NCBI GenBank assembly: GCA_002914805.1 | Contig: JXTB01000001.1 | Location: 2,998,119-3,062,118, forward strand | DNA: 64,000 nt | Reading direction: 5' to 3' | DNA from: Parasponia andersonii | Taxonomy: Eukaryota > Streptophyta > Magnoliopsida > Rosales > Cannabaceae | In this document: piece after piece, positions 1 through 10,699 of the stretch | How the letters are laid out: the number at the start of each line of letters is the position of its first letter | Position numbering within the stretch: position 1 is the first letter of the stretch | The notes under the pieces: generated by a model | The model's input: the letters and a program-made list of their open reading frames with translations, nothing else | What the model was told of the DNA's origin: nothing | Databases searched by the model: none | Program-made: the position numbers and the translations under genes

Positions 1-908
1 ATGGTAAGCTTTATCGAAGGAGTTTCAGCTCGCTATTATTATTGTGCATCAATGATGGAAAAGCACGCTATATTATGAGGGAAATTCACGAAGGAATATG
101 TGGAAATCATTCTGGGGGGCAAGCGCTTGCAAACAAGATTCTTCGACAAGGGTACTTTTGGCCGACTATGAAGAAAGATACATTGGAATTTTCTAGGAGA
201 TGTGACAAATGTCAACGGTTTGCAACCATTCCTAGAAAACCACATGTTCCTTTAACTTCAATGACTAGTCCATGGCCATTTGCTGTGTGGGGAATTGATA
301 TTATCGGGATGCTTCCATTAGCGCGAGGTAGTTTGAAGTATGCGGTGGTCGCAGTCGATTATTTTACAAAATGGACGGAAGCCGAGGCCTTGAGCACCAT
401 CTCTGCAAAGAAGATGATAGATTTTGTTTACAGATTTATAATCTGTCGTTATGGTATACCACATACTATAATTTCTAATAATGGAAAGCAATTCGACTAT
501 GACGAGTTCCGTGACTTCTGCAATAACTTGGGCATCAAAAAGAGTTTCTCCACTGTTGTTCATCCACAAGCCAATGGGCAGGTCGAAGCGATAAACAAAA
601 TACTCAAGCAGAATATAAAGACAAAACTGGAGGAGCATAAAGGAGCTTAGCCAGAAGTACTTCCAGAAGTTTTATGGGCTTATCGCACCACACAACGAAC
701 CACTACTGGAGAGAGTCCATTCTCTTTGGCTTATGGATATGAAGCGATGATCCCTGTTGAAATTGGTGCGGGCTCCCTGCGGCGATCTGTTTATGAGCAA
801 AATCAGAATGATGTATTGCTGAGAATTGAACTCGATCTTTTAGAAGAGCGGCGTGAACAATCTCAGCTCCGAATTGCATCATATCAACGANGTCGTTATT
901 ATCAATAA
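1..908 (+). pseudogene. Tat integrase, C-terminal part of pol (degraded)
   Basis: Retroviral-type integrase, which would insert the cDNA copy into nuclear DNA. The zinc-binding H..H/CxxC region is visible (HEGICGNHSGG, then CDKCQRF at about 212-232), followed by the core with the first Asp (WGIDIIG, about 289-309) and the Glu in the HPQANGQVEAINK block (about 561-599). The middle catalytic Asp, normally in an S-D-N-G context, reads SNNGKQF at about 474-494, so it is Asn here. A TAG stop at about 648-650 interrupts the core, where copy 2 has Trp. The C-terminal domain is cut at the ambiguous base 891, where copy 2 has about 223 more bases. The last residues (RYYQ, stop at 906-908) match the copy 2 terminus. 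Non-functional. Confidence 0.88.
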
Positions 909-1576
909 ATCTTCATGTTATCTTCAACAGCCTACTGTATCTTCTTTATTAATATTCGTCAATAATACTTCTTCGGCTATTACTTCAACTCGTTTCCGAT
1001 CGTCTTTTATAGTTTTATGGCAGTTTTTAGACACCATAAAACTTAGGGGCAGTGGGATCAGAATGTTATCTCCTACTGGTTTCCTAAGGGACTATGCAAA
1101 CGTCTATTTAGAGGAGACGGGGTTTTAGATCGTCGAAGTGTCTGAATCTCCTTAAAATCCTAGGATTTTCTCCTCGCTTCATGCCTCAGCATGTCGTATT
1201 ACGCAATTTCCCTCCTCGAACAGAAAAGTAACTAAGCAAAATGTTCATTGTTCGAAGTGATATATTGCTATGTTTCATTTTGACATGGAACTTTTGAAAT
1301 ACAGTTTTGCATCACTCGTATTGACTGTTTTCTTAAGCGACCTAACCTATCCTAACGCTTAAAACTCATTTTAAGTTAGTTGGATTCAAATCGCTAAAAG
1401 CGTACTGATCAATCACCTGTGATTGACTACTTAGTTAAAATTACTGTTGTATTTTCATTGTTTTGCAGGAGCATATATGGAAAAATAATATTTATTAAAA
1501 GAAAGTCACCTGTACATGCACAGAAAAGAAGGGGGACCAAGCCCGCATTGTTCTAAAAATAATAAAAAAAAAAGAG
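909..1576. other. Non-coding spacer between sense pol and antisense gene (copy 1)
   Basis: About 670 bp without a supportable gene, collinear with 31528-32183 in copy 2. It separates the 3' ends of two convergent transcription units (pol on +, the antisense gene on -), so it probably holds the 3' untranslated regions of both. No clear terminator motif or tandem repeat is seen. Confidence 0.6.
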
Positions 1577-3720
1577 TTATGCAGAAGGGCTCACGCTGCC
1601 ATCCCTAGCCTTGGTGGTATCCTCCCTCCAGCTTTGCACGAGTTCGACCACGTCCTCGCCAAGGATGGAGAAGTTAAAATCCGGATGCTCGCAGAAAATG
1701 TTGAAGATGATAGTCGATGAGGCGATATTACTAGCTTTATCTTCGAGTTCTTTGACTTCGGTTGCCTTGAACTCCTCAATAGCTTTGTGAACCGCCTCCG
1801 TGGTCACTTCCCTCATGCGATTCGGATGCTCAGAAATGACCTTCTCGAGCTCTTTGCCTTTCTCCTCTATATTCTCCTTGGCGAGTCTCTCCTTGGCCAG
1901 GTCCTCGAGCATCTGCTGCTTCTCCAAGTTGAAGGCCATTCTATCCTCCTCCCGAGCCTTCTCCGAGTTCTCGAACGCTTGCGTTATCTCATCAACTTTT
2001 TCAGCCTTCTCCAAGCATTCGAGAACCAGGTCGTGCATCAGGACAGCAGCAGCCGTAGTCTAAAAAAAAAAAAAAGTCTAATTGTTAACACCAAGAAAAT
2101 ACACTTGAGGAGAAGATAGAAAAGCTTACATTGGCCAGCATCCTCATCGCTGATCCAAAAACGACCTTGACAGAACGTCGCTTCATCCGCTCCCAACCTT
2201 CCTCAGATGTGAAGCGATCAATAAAGGCTGCGCTCATACCAGCCTTCTCTGGTAATTGGTTGAGGAGTGTGAAGAGCTCTTCACCCTTATCTTCCAAGAT
2301 CGGTTTCGAAGAAGTGGCAGCCTCGTTGGGTGGTTCAGGATGACTTGTTGGCTGAGGTTGTGGTGGAGGCGAGCTTGCTAGGAAATCCTCGAAGGCAACT
2401 TTTCTTTTCTTCGAGCTGTCGACCTTCTCTTTCCCTTTCGATGGCGGGGTACTCTCGGGTGTTTTAGTTTTTGCCATAGACCCGAGAGTTGAAGGTGGTG
2501 CTCGCAAGCCACTACCGATGACCATCTTTGTACAGATATGTTAGTGAGCGAGGAGATATAGTATAAGGGTAATTAGAATGAACGTGTAATTACCTTCTTC
2601 TTGTGAAGCTGGTTGAGGAGCTGGTGGTGACACTGTCTCTGGAGATGAAGGTTCTGAGTGTGGAGGTGTGGCTGGTGCTTTTCATTTTCTAATTCTTGAA
2701 GACGAGGTACCTAAATCCGTCCTTTTCCTTGGCTTCTTCTTCGAGCTCGATGGCTTAGACGAGAGAACCGGGGGGTCTGGGAACGCGGCTCTCTTTGGAA
2801 GCAGACCGCAAGCGACCAGGTTATTCGAAGTACCTAGTACCTTCCAATTAAATTCTTCAATTGGAAAGTCGTTGATTTTATATACCCTTGCGAGCTGTTC
2901 CTTGGAGAGTCCTGGTCGATCCCTGTTATCTGCGATGACATTCGAATGCAATCAGTATAAGAGTAAACATAGAAATGAGGCGATAAATTGGAAGACTACC
3001 TACTGGGATTCTGAAAGAAGCTGTTAGCCGCATAGTCGAATGGAAAAATGGATTTTTCCATTTTTCCATGTTGTTGCGAACCCCGTAGATCGTTTTTATT
3101 GCCTGGTTCGACCATTTACTCGCATAGAAGAAGCTGAGATCTGACGGATTTGATTTCACTTGATAGAACCAAGCGAATTCTTCAGGTGAAGGGGTTTCTA
3201 AACCTAATTTATGGTACAGTATATACAAACCTACCATATATCTATAGGTATTAGGGGTCAATTGAAAAGGGACGACCCCATAGTAGTCAATAATCGATTT
3301 TATATACAGATGGAGTGGGAGATGCACGCCACACTTGAGGACTGCCTCAGAAAAAGAAGCAAGTCCATGTGGGGGAGTGTGTGGTCAGTTAAATTCCATA
3401 GGAAGACGAAGGGGTATGGCGATCTTGTAGCTGCTCGCAATTTTGCTAAGTTTGTTCGATGTGCAGCTCGTCTTTACATTGGTACATGACCAATTCCCTT
3501 CTACGTATTGGTAGCTAGATGAAAATGTAGGGGCATCCCTGATATATCTGGGCCACTGGTCCTGGGGCAGATCGCCTATTCGAGGACTACTCTGTCTGGC
3601 CCCTGTTATTTCTATCTCGGGTTCTGGCTCAAGATAGTCTTCAAGGTTAATGGAGCTGACACTCGAGTCAGATTCTCCAGAAAACGCATTCTCTTCCCTA
3701 AATTCCTCACTACTAGACAT
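1577..3720 (-). pseudogene. Antisense multi-exon gene with PF04195-like domain, copy 1 (broken)
   Basis: Decayed sister of the intact antisense gene at 32184-34350. The same pieces can be followed: an acidic N-terminus starting MSSSEEF at 3720, a PF04195-like block around 3327-3060 (PLHLYIKSIIDYYG..QLTPNTYRYMVG), a basic KKKPRKR region near 2720, and a coiled-coil C-terminus ending at 1577. Breaks relative to copy 2: CGA to TGA after residues MEFN near 3394; a one-base deletion near 3036 that shifts frame just before the first coding intron; and CGA to TGA after SSRIRK near 2682. Two of the three are C-to-T changes at CpG, as expected from deamination of methylated DNA. Introns keep GT..AG ends. 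Not translatable as one protein. Confidence 0.82.
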
Positions 3721-4257
3721 CTGAAAAGAAATACGCAGGGATTCAGGCATCGAGGATTCTCACTATACCAGTACTTTGGGTATTCATCCTAAGATTGTAC
3801 TAACAGGCAAACTTATTCTTAAGAGGTTTACGGATTCATAAAAATTATTCGAGCAGTTCATCAGAAAATAAATGTTCGAGCAATTCGTTGGGAAATAAAA
3901 TAGGGTATCAGACCCTAGAAATTCTTTTCACAAGTTCGTTTCTGGTTATTATCTAGTAAGTCTACCCTACGGACTGAAAAAGGGGAATAAAAAATAATTC
4001 TCATTTCACTTTAGTGTGGGATGAGTTTTTATTCCTAAAGATTGAAATTATTTTTTCAAGAACAGAAGAAATAAAAGAAGAAATGAACTGACCTTTCTTC
4101 AGAAGCGGTGGGTTTGAGATGGTTTGAACTTCGTCGGAGAAGAAACTGTGATTGTGCGAGCTGAAGGATGAAACGACGCTTTAGGGTTCTCTGAAGCTTC
4201 GATATTTCCTGAGAAGATGGAGACAGTGAAATAGAACGGAAACAGATTGGTTTCCGA

Positions 4258-4265
4258 TATTTATA
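4258..4265 (-). promoter_or_regulatory. TATA box of the antisense gene, copy 1
   Basis: Minus strand reads TATAAATA in the context GAGTATAAATATCGG, the plant consensus. It is kept at the equivalent site of copy 2 (34887-34894). It lies about 540 bp upstream of the antisense ATG, which fits a leader exon plus a leader intron. Assignment as a promoter is inferred. Confidence 0.55.
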
Positions 4266-4622
4266 CTCCAAGTACCGTTAAATCATAGCCGTAAATCAAG
4301 GAATGTGATTTTTAGATCTGAAGGCCGAAGTTTAGGCAAGATTTGATTCTTTCCGAAAAATCAGAATTGTTTAAAATTTGAAAAGATTTAGTTTAAAAAA
4401 CAACGGTTGGTATCATTAGACTTCCTCGAATTCTGCTATCTTTCTCAGAAAAAGCTACACGTGTTTTCGTCCGTCAGAAAAAGATACACGTAATCTTGAG
4501 AGATGGGATTTGAAATCTGGCGACTCTTCGACTCTTCAAAGGTCTCAAGTTTAGGTCATGACATCGCATTTTTAAGATCGTACGTTAAAAGGAAGCTCCA
4601 TTTTGTCCTAAAGAACTAATGG

Positions 4623-4636
4623 AGCTGGGGGGCAAT
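4623..4636 (+). other. Polypurine tract, copy 1
   Basis: The G-rich run AGCTGGGGGGCAAT lies immediately before the LTR terminal TG and is identical in copy 2 at 35251-35264. It is the expected plus-strand DNA synthesis primer of an LTR retrotransposon. Confidence 0.8.
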
Positions 4637-5302
4637 TGTTGTGCGGTCTAAAATTCTATGTTAGGTCGCATAGGTAAGGGTTAAGTTCGACCTCCTCCGT
4701 GTAAGTTATGTGCGATCTCTTCCGTTTAGGTTATATGCGACCTCCTCCGTGTAGTCGTGTGACCTCTTTTGTATAAGTTATGTGCGACCTTCTCTGTATA
4801 GGTTGTGAGCGACCTCTTCCGAAAGAAAAGGGAAACAAGTCTGCTTCAGGAAACCTGCAAGGAAAGGGAAACAGAAGTCTCCTATTTATGATCGACCAGT
4901 TACCCGTTTTGAGTGGTTATCCAATTATGTTGTTACTCAAATTGTATTACCCGATTGTATAGTTACCCGTTTTCATAATTAGGAACATTGGGTTACCCCC
5001 ACCTATATAAAGGGGACTCGATGTTTCAGACGGGGGATTCCAATATTCCAACTCTCCAATTTTCAGATTTTGAAATTCTGCCTTCCAGTTTGAGAGAGAT
5101 TTCCGGACGAGACATTGTAACTTTGAATGCTTGTAATTCTCTATAAAAATAGTGAAAAAATAGTGGACGTAAGCTCATCTTTTTCGGGGCTAAACCACTA
5201 TAAAATCCTCTCTCTTTATTTGCTTTGATTAATAACCCAACTTACACAAGCCGCATCTCTTAATTTTTTCTAAATTTATTGTTGATAAAACCTCCATCAA
5301 CA
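4637..5302 (+). repeat. 3' LTR of Tat copy 1
   Basis: Begins TGTTGTGCGG and ends CCATCAACA; 666 bp, against 643-644 bp in copy 2. The U3 part (about 4675-4825) is built from imperfect repeats of about 30 bp around GTGCGACCTCCTCCGTATAG. A TATA box (CCTATATAAAGG) lies at about 5001-5013. It is more diverged from both copy 2 LTRs than those are from each other, with an extra stretch near 4660-4680. Confidence 0.92.
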
Positions 5303-6377
5303 GGATATATCTCGGATCATTAAGATCAATTTATTTCTTCATTGTGTTTTATAAGAACTAATTTGGAATTTTAAAAATTTGAGGAGAACAAAATATACTC
5401 TGACAAGAGAGACAAAGTAAGAAGTGAGAGAAGACTGAAAACATAGAGATGAGAGAGAGTTTTTTTCTTCTATGTATCACACTATGTCAAGAGTTACATG
5501 CATTGAACTTTTTGAGCACCACAAATTATAATCCAACTGTCTAAGAAAACCTTCTTACATTAGAATTTTTTATATTTTATACATGATCCATTACATCTTT
5601 ACGGCGATGACACACATTATCGTGGGACTTTTCGTAGACGAAACACTACATCATCGATTTAGGGTTTACACTCACAAATCTACGCGAACGACCTTGTTGT
5701 GACAACTTTGTCGTCGATATAAACTTATGGAGAGGACCTATTGGTTTGTATTGATGTCAATTGTGGTCCTTATGAACTTACATTTTTTTCTTGTAGTATA
5801 TAACACTGCAAAATCTACACAAGAATTGATTTTGCAAATCTCAATATAACTTATAGTAATTTTGCACATGTATTTAATTATGGCAGGTTATATGTTAAAA
5901 TTAAATATTTTTTTGAGTAATTTTAAGTTATTTTATTTTATTTGATTCAAATTTAGTTTTATTTAATTTTACTTTATTTATTTTAGTTGACTTAGATGTT
6001 TAATTTAAGTTAATATAATTTGATTTAAAAAAAATAAAAAAAAAAGAGTAAAATTTAGAGAAAGAAAGGTCCAAATGCTTCAGTATGAAATAGAGGACCA
6101 TGCACCGTTTTTGGCTGACAAATTGATATCAGACAGCACCTAGTGGGGGCGTGATATGCACAACAATCAGCAGGCACGTGAGTGAGGAGCAGGTAGGGCC
6201 CAGTGACATCAATTGGATGCAGCTCCTTTCTGCAGTGTCAAATCCGGTGTGGTAGAGACTCTACAGCCGGTTTTTCCTGTAACCAAGATACGCCACGTTA
6301 TCGATCTTAAATATCCTTTTTAATTATTTAATAATCAGACGCTAGTTTAGTGGTGAGCCCATGATTTTTAACTACGT
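5303..6377. other. Intergenic; possible CACTA-type transposon end
   Basis: No gene is supported. The segment TTTTTTTCTTGTAGTA at about 5783-5798 resembles the right end of CACTA (En/Spm-like) elements, whose termini read CACTACAAGAAAA. The preceding 200 bp contain repeated GTCG/CGACG-like words typical of CACTA subterminal regions. No matching left end or 3-bp TSD could be placed, so this is only a candidate. The 6050-6370 part is less AT-rich and could be the start of the Athila-like LTR that follows. Confidence 0.3.
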
Positions 6378-7679
6378 CAAATTTATTTGATTAGCTCAGA
6401 TTTTGAGGAGAAAAAAAGAGAAAAGGAAAAAGGAAAACTAGAAAGAAAAAGAGAGTATCACGTCACATAGCCAATTAAAATTGACCTAGAAAAACGTAGA
6501 CAATGGAGAAACACAGTCCCATCAACTGTATATAAACTAGTACGAGAGAAAACAAAATACACCGTTTTATTTTGGAGAGAGAAAATAGGAGTTGGAGAGA
6601 AAATTCAAGAGAACAATGAGACAACACGAGTCGGACAACCTGCTTTTTATTACAGGTGTTTGCAACGTGACTCACCAAACTCTCCTCTTCTTCACCAACT
6701 TTGTTATTTCTTTGTTTATTATATTATTATTGTTATTATTATTTTTCAGACTTATTTATATTTTTATCCAATATTTTGTGATTATGTTTGCACTATATTT
6801 TTAAGAATGAAAAATTTATACCATCACGTATGTTAATATGACATACTCGCACTTCCTAACGTGTTTTTGAAGATCAATTTCAGGAAAGTACTTCCCAAAT
6901 ATGTTAGGGGATAGCGTAAATATATCATACTTATTATCTTTTTCTCTACTCTTTTTTTTTTTTAATACTCTTGATTTTTAAATTCAGTATTTTTGTTTAA
7001 TTTAATTATTTCTTTTTCTAAGCCTATGATATAGTCAAATTATGGTGTGTAAACTCACTTAATTTGTTTGAATTTAAGTTTTATTCTAATATATGTTAAG
7101 TATTTCAATTTGTTAATAATACTTGTGACTATTTGATCAACAGTTTTATGATTTGGAATTTGATTTATGAATAAAAAGGGTAAATTGAATTAGCCTTAAT
7201 TAGATTACCATAAATTGATATATGATAGTGATATCTATGTAATTTGTGTAATAGATTAATTAAGAATTCTCCGATCCTAATAAACTTTGACTAGTTTAGA
7301 ATTTTGATGGAAATATAGAAAATTTGATTGTTAGAGTAATTTAATAAACTTTTATAGAGATTAATAATTAATTTAAAATATTTCACCATCAATATATGGA
7401 ATAAGAACTTGATCTAATTAATTAGGAAGTTTAAACAGAATTAATCGGTGAAACTGGAAATTCCAAGTCTTTAATCTCTTGAATTATCGTTTCTATAATT
7501 TTGTTTTGACTTACTTTGACTTATTTATTTATCTAATTTTCTTTTCAACACAAACTTTCTTTTTAATTATCTTCATATAAAATTAAGACTAAGGTAATTT
7601 TGGTAATTAATAAATATAATCTTTGTGAGAACTATACTCATATATCATTATATTACTTGTTTATGATCGATATTGTGCA
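6378..7679 (+). repeat. Athila-like LTR segment, unit 1
   Basis: Non-coding stretch immediately upstream of the primer-binding site. Repeated at 8296-about 9590 with roughly 5-7% differences and a deletion of about 20 bp in the second unit (CATAGCCAATTAAAATTGAC, near 6465-6485, is absent there). It probably ends at ..TTGTGCA (7679). The true left LTR end was not found. Confidence 0.55.
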
Positions 7680-7690
7680 CTTGTAATTTT

Positions 7691-7703
7691 TGGCGCTATT
7701 GCC
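7691..7703 (+). other. Primer-binding site, unit 1
   Basis: TGGCGCTATTGCC differs at two positions from TGGCGCCGTTGCC, the tRNA-Asp-type primer site usual in Athila elements. It stands just after the LTR-like end. Confidence 0.6.
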
Positions 7704-7882
7704 AGTTATTATTTTGTAATTATTTTGTAATTATTTATGTAGTTTTCTAATTTTGTTTTCTAGTTATTTGTGGTTAGTGTATGAGAAAATTTAGAAAGTA
7801 AGCTTTATTTTTTTTTTACTCTGAGATAAAGCGAATGTGTCGAAAGAACATAAAAGAAAAGAGCAAACATTCTAGACTAACA

Positions 7883-8295
7883 ATGGACACTATGGCTAAT
7901 GAACAAGGAAACAATCGAGTGAGGGAATAAGGAGGAGCAATAGTAAACAACTGGACATTACGTGACTATGCATTACTCGTGCTTAATAAGGCACTCTAGG
8001 GGATAAGACATCCCATCCTACTATACAAGCTAACAATATTAAGATCATGCTGGCTATTATTCAGATGGTGTAGGCCAATCGATTTACCGATTCTCTCCAT
8101 GATAATCCTAATGTATCGATTCTCTCCATGATAATCCTAATGTTTATGTCACCATTTTTCTAGAGATTCGCAAAATTTTCAAACACAATAGTATTACTGA
8201 TGACACGTTAGACTGAGACTGTTCCTATTTCAAATTTGGGACAAAGCTAAAAACTAGTTTAACTCATTGATACTTGGGACTATCACTACTTGGGA
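7883..8295 (+). pseudogene. Athila-like gag N-terminal fragment, unit 1
   Basis: Begins at ATG 7883 (MDTMANEQGNNRVRE) and has stops and frameshifts within 50 codons. Recognisable pieces include the N-terminal TLRDYALLV-like phrase and a later NPNVYVTIFLEIRKIFKHN phrase (about 8107-8190). The fragment is cut at 8295, where the second LTR-like block begins. It would encode the structural nucleocapsid precursor if intact. Confidence 0.55.
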
Positions 8296-9590
8296 CAAAT
8301 TTATTTGATTAGCTCAGATTTTGAGGGGGAAAAAAGAGAAAAGAGAAGGAAACAGGAAAAACAGAAAGAAAAAGAGAGTATCACATCACCTAGAAAAACG
8401 TGGACAATGGAAAAGCACAGTCCCATCAACTGTATGTAAACTTGTACGAGAGAAAACAAAATACGCGGTTTTCTTTTGGAGAGAGAAAATAGGAGTTGGA
8501 GAGAAAATTCAAGAGAACAATGAGATAACACGAGTCGGACAGCCTGCTTTTTATTACAGGTGTTTGCAACGTGACTCACCAAACTCTCCTCTTCTTCACC
8601 AACTTTGTTGTTTCTTTGTTTATTATATTATTATTATTATTATTTTTCAGACTTATTTATATTTTTATCCAATATTTTGTGATTATGTTTGCACTATATT
8701 TTTAAGAATGAAAAATGTATACCATCACGTATGCGTGAATATGACATACTTGCACTTCCTAACGTGTTTTTGAAGATCAATTTCAGGAAAGTACTTCCCA
8801 AATATGTTAGGTGATAGGGTAAATATATCATACTTATTATCTTTTTCTCTACTCTTTTTTTTTTTTAATACTCTTGATTTTTAAATTTAGTATTTTTGTT
8901 TAATTTAATTATGCACTGGTTTTCTTTTTCTAGGCCTATGATATAGTCAAATTATGGTATTTAAACTCCCTTAATTTATTTGAATTTAAGTTTTATTCCA
9001 ATATACGTTAAGTATTTCAATTTGTTAATAACACTTGTGACAGTTTGAACAACAGTTTTATGATTTGGAATTTGATTTAGGAATAAAAAGAATAAATTGA
9101 ATTAGCCTTAATTAGATTATCATAAATTGATATATGATAGTGATATCTATGAAATTTGTGTAATAGATTAATTAAGAATTCTCCGATCTTAATAAACTTT
9201 GACTAGTTTAGAATTTTGATAGAAATATAGAAAATTTGATTGTTAGAGTAATTTAATAATCCTTTATAGAGATTAATAATTAATTTCAAAGATTTCACCA
9301 TCAATATATGGAATAAGAACTTGATCTAATTAATTAGGAAGTTTAAATAGAAGTAATCGGTGAAACTGGAAATCCTAAGTCTTTAATCTCTTGAATTATC
9401 GTTTTTATAATTTTGTTTTGATTTACTTTGACTTATTTATTTATTTAATTTTCTTTTCAACACAAACTTTCTTTTTAATTGTCTTCGTATAAAATTAGGG
9501 CAAAGGTAATTTTGGTAATTAGTAAATGTAATCCTTGTGGGAACGATACTCATATATCATTATAGTACCTGTTTATGATCGATACTGTGC
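8296..9590 (+). repeat. Athila-like LTR segment, unit 2
   Basis: Second copy of 6378-7679. It begins abruptly with CAAATTTATTTGATTAGC joined to gag sequence. A degenerate primer site, CGGCGCTATTACC, follows at 9603-9615. Confidence 0.55.
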
Positions 9591-9782
9591 ACTTGTAATT
9601 TTCGGCGCTATTACCAGTTACTATTTTGTAATTATTTATGTAGTTTTCTACTTTTGTTTTCTAGTTATTTGTGGTTAGTGTATGAGAAAATTTGGAAAGT
9701 AAGCTTTATTTTTTTTTATTATGAGATCAAGCGAATGTGTTGAAAGAACGGAAAAGAAAAGAGCGAACATTCTAGACTAGCG

Positions 9783-10600
9783 CTGGACACTATGGCTAAT
9801 GAACAAGGAAACAATCGAGTGAGGGAATAAAGAGGAGCAACAATAAACAACTAAACATTACATGACTATGCATTACTCGTGGTTAATAAGGCACTCTTAG
9901 GGATAAGACATCCTACTATATAAGCCAACAATATTTAGATCATGCTGGCTATTATTCAGATGATGTAGGCCAATCGATTTACCGATTCTCTCTATGATAA
10001 TCCTAATGTTTATGTCACCATTTTTCTAGAGATTCGCAAGACTTTCAAGCACAATGGTTTTACTGATGACATATTAGACTGAGACTATTTTGGTTTCAAA
10101 TTTGCAACAAAGCTAAAATCTAGTTTAACTCATTAATACTTGGGACTATCATTACTTGAAATACCCTTGCTCAGTACTTCTTAACAAAATTTTTCCGACC
10201 ATAAAAAACAACAAATATAAGGAACAATATCACTATCTTCACCCAACAAGATGCAGAGTTACTTTCTGAAACCTGGGAGAGGTGCAAATACATGTTGAGA
10301 TAGTTCCCATATCATAGACTTCTTGAGAGGCTACAATTACAAACTTCTACATTGGGTTATGCGACTCAATTAGAATCCTTATAGATGCAGCAACCGGAGG
10401 TTCTTTGATGGCAAAAACATAAGAAGGAACTTATGATCTACTTGAGAAGATGGCTACGAATGCTTATCAGTGGCCAACCGAGTGATCTACATCGAAAATG
10501 GCCAATGGAATACATGGAGTAGATGTCATCGCAGCACTTTCAGCTAAAGTTGAAACATTATTGAAGCAGGTTACTTCCTTAGCATCCAATGCATTAATAC
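9783..10600 (+). pseudogene. Athila-like gag fragment, unit 2
   Basis: Same start region as unit 1, but the initiator ATG is CTG. This copy extends about 450 bp further and shows the conserved gag core: a QDAELLSETWERCKYMLR phrase (about 10240-10300), the D-A-A-x-G-G-S-L region, YDLLEKMATNAYQWPTE, and DVIAALSAKVETLLKQV near the end. Several stops and at least two frameshifts are present. No protease or reverse transcriptase follows. Confidence 0.6.
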
Positions 10601-10616
10601 TCCTTTTGAAGTGTGT

Positions 10617-10644
10617 TATGCGTGCGTGCGCACGCGTACACACA
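10617..10644. repeat. 28-bp alternating pyrimidine-purine tract
   Basis: A run of strictly alternating pyrimidine/purine (TATGCGTGCGTGCGCACGCG then TACACACA), with a near-palindromic centre. Such tracts can adopt Z-DNA; whether this one does is not shown by the sequence. It follows the gag remnant. Confidence 0.7.
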
Positions 10645-10699
10645 ATATGTATAAAATACTCAGAATGTGCACACGTTGTATCACGTAATAAAGAGAACT

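Larger units (their letters stand above)
1..5302 (+). mobile_element. Tat-lineage Ty3/gypsy retrotransposon, copy 1 (3' part)
   Basis: This is the 3' half of an LTR retrotransposon of the same family as the complete copy at 25270-35907; the rest lies beyond the left window edge. It contains, in order, the integrase end, about 650 bp without genes, an antisense multi-exon gene, a polypurine tract and a 666-bp LTR ending in ..CAACA. The alignment to copy 2 is collinear from about position 9 (matching about 30401) to the end. One large difference is a loss of about 223 bp at the single N at 891. Tat affiliation rests on copy 2, which has an extra archaeal-type RNase H domain, and on the antisense gene behind integrase. 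The 5 bases after the LTR are GGATA; the partner TSD is outside the window. Confidence 0.9.
6378..10695 (+). mobile_element. Athila-like Ty3/gypsy remnant, tandemly duplicated LTR-gag block
   Basis: Two direct copies of one block, 6378-8295 and 8296-about 10158, each carrying an LTR-like stretch, a primer-binding site of the TGGCGC..TTGCC kind and the beginning of a degraded gag. The second copy runs on further into gag. Gag phrases such as the DAATGGSLMAK-like and DLLEKMATNAYQWPTE segments (about 10388-10470) and DVIAALSAKVETLLKQV (about 10522-10572) match the Athila gag pattern. The junction at 8295/8296 joins the middle of gag directly to LTR sequence with no intervening pol. No TSD and no outer ends were found. 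Dead element. Confidence 0.7.

Noticed and set aside
8301..8773. Frames of 93 and 150 codons in the LTR-like block (similar ones near 6475-6804)
   Set aside because: Both lie in the duplicated non-coding LTR segment, are not conserved between the two units and have no domain.
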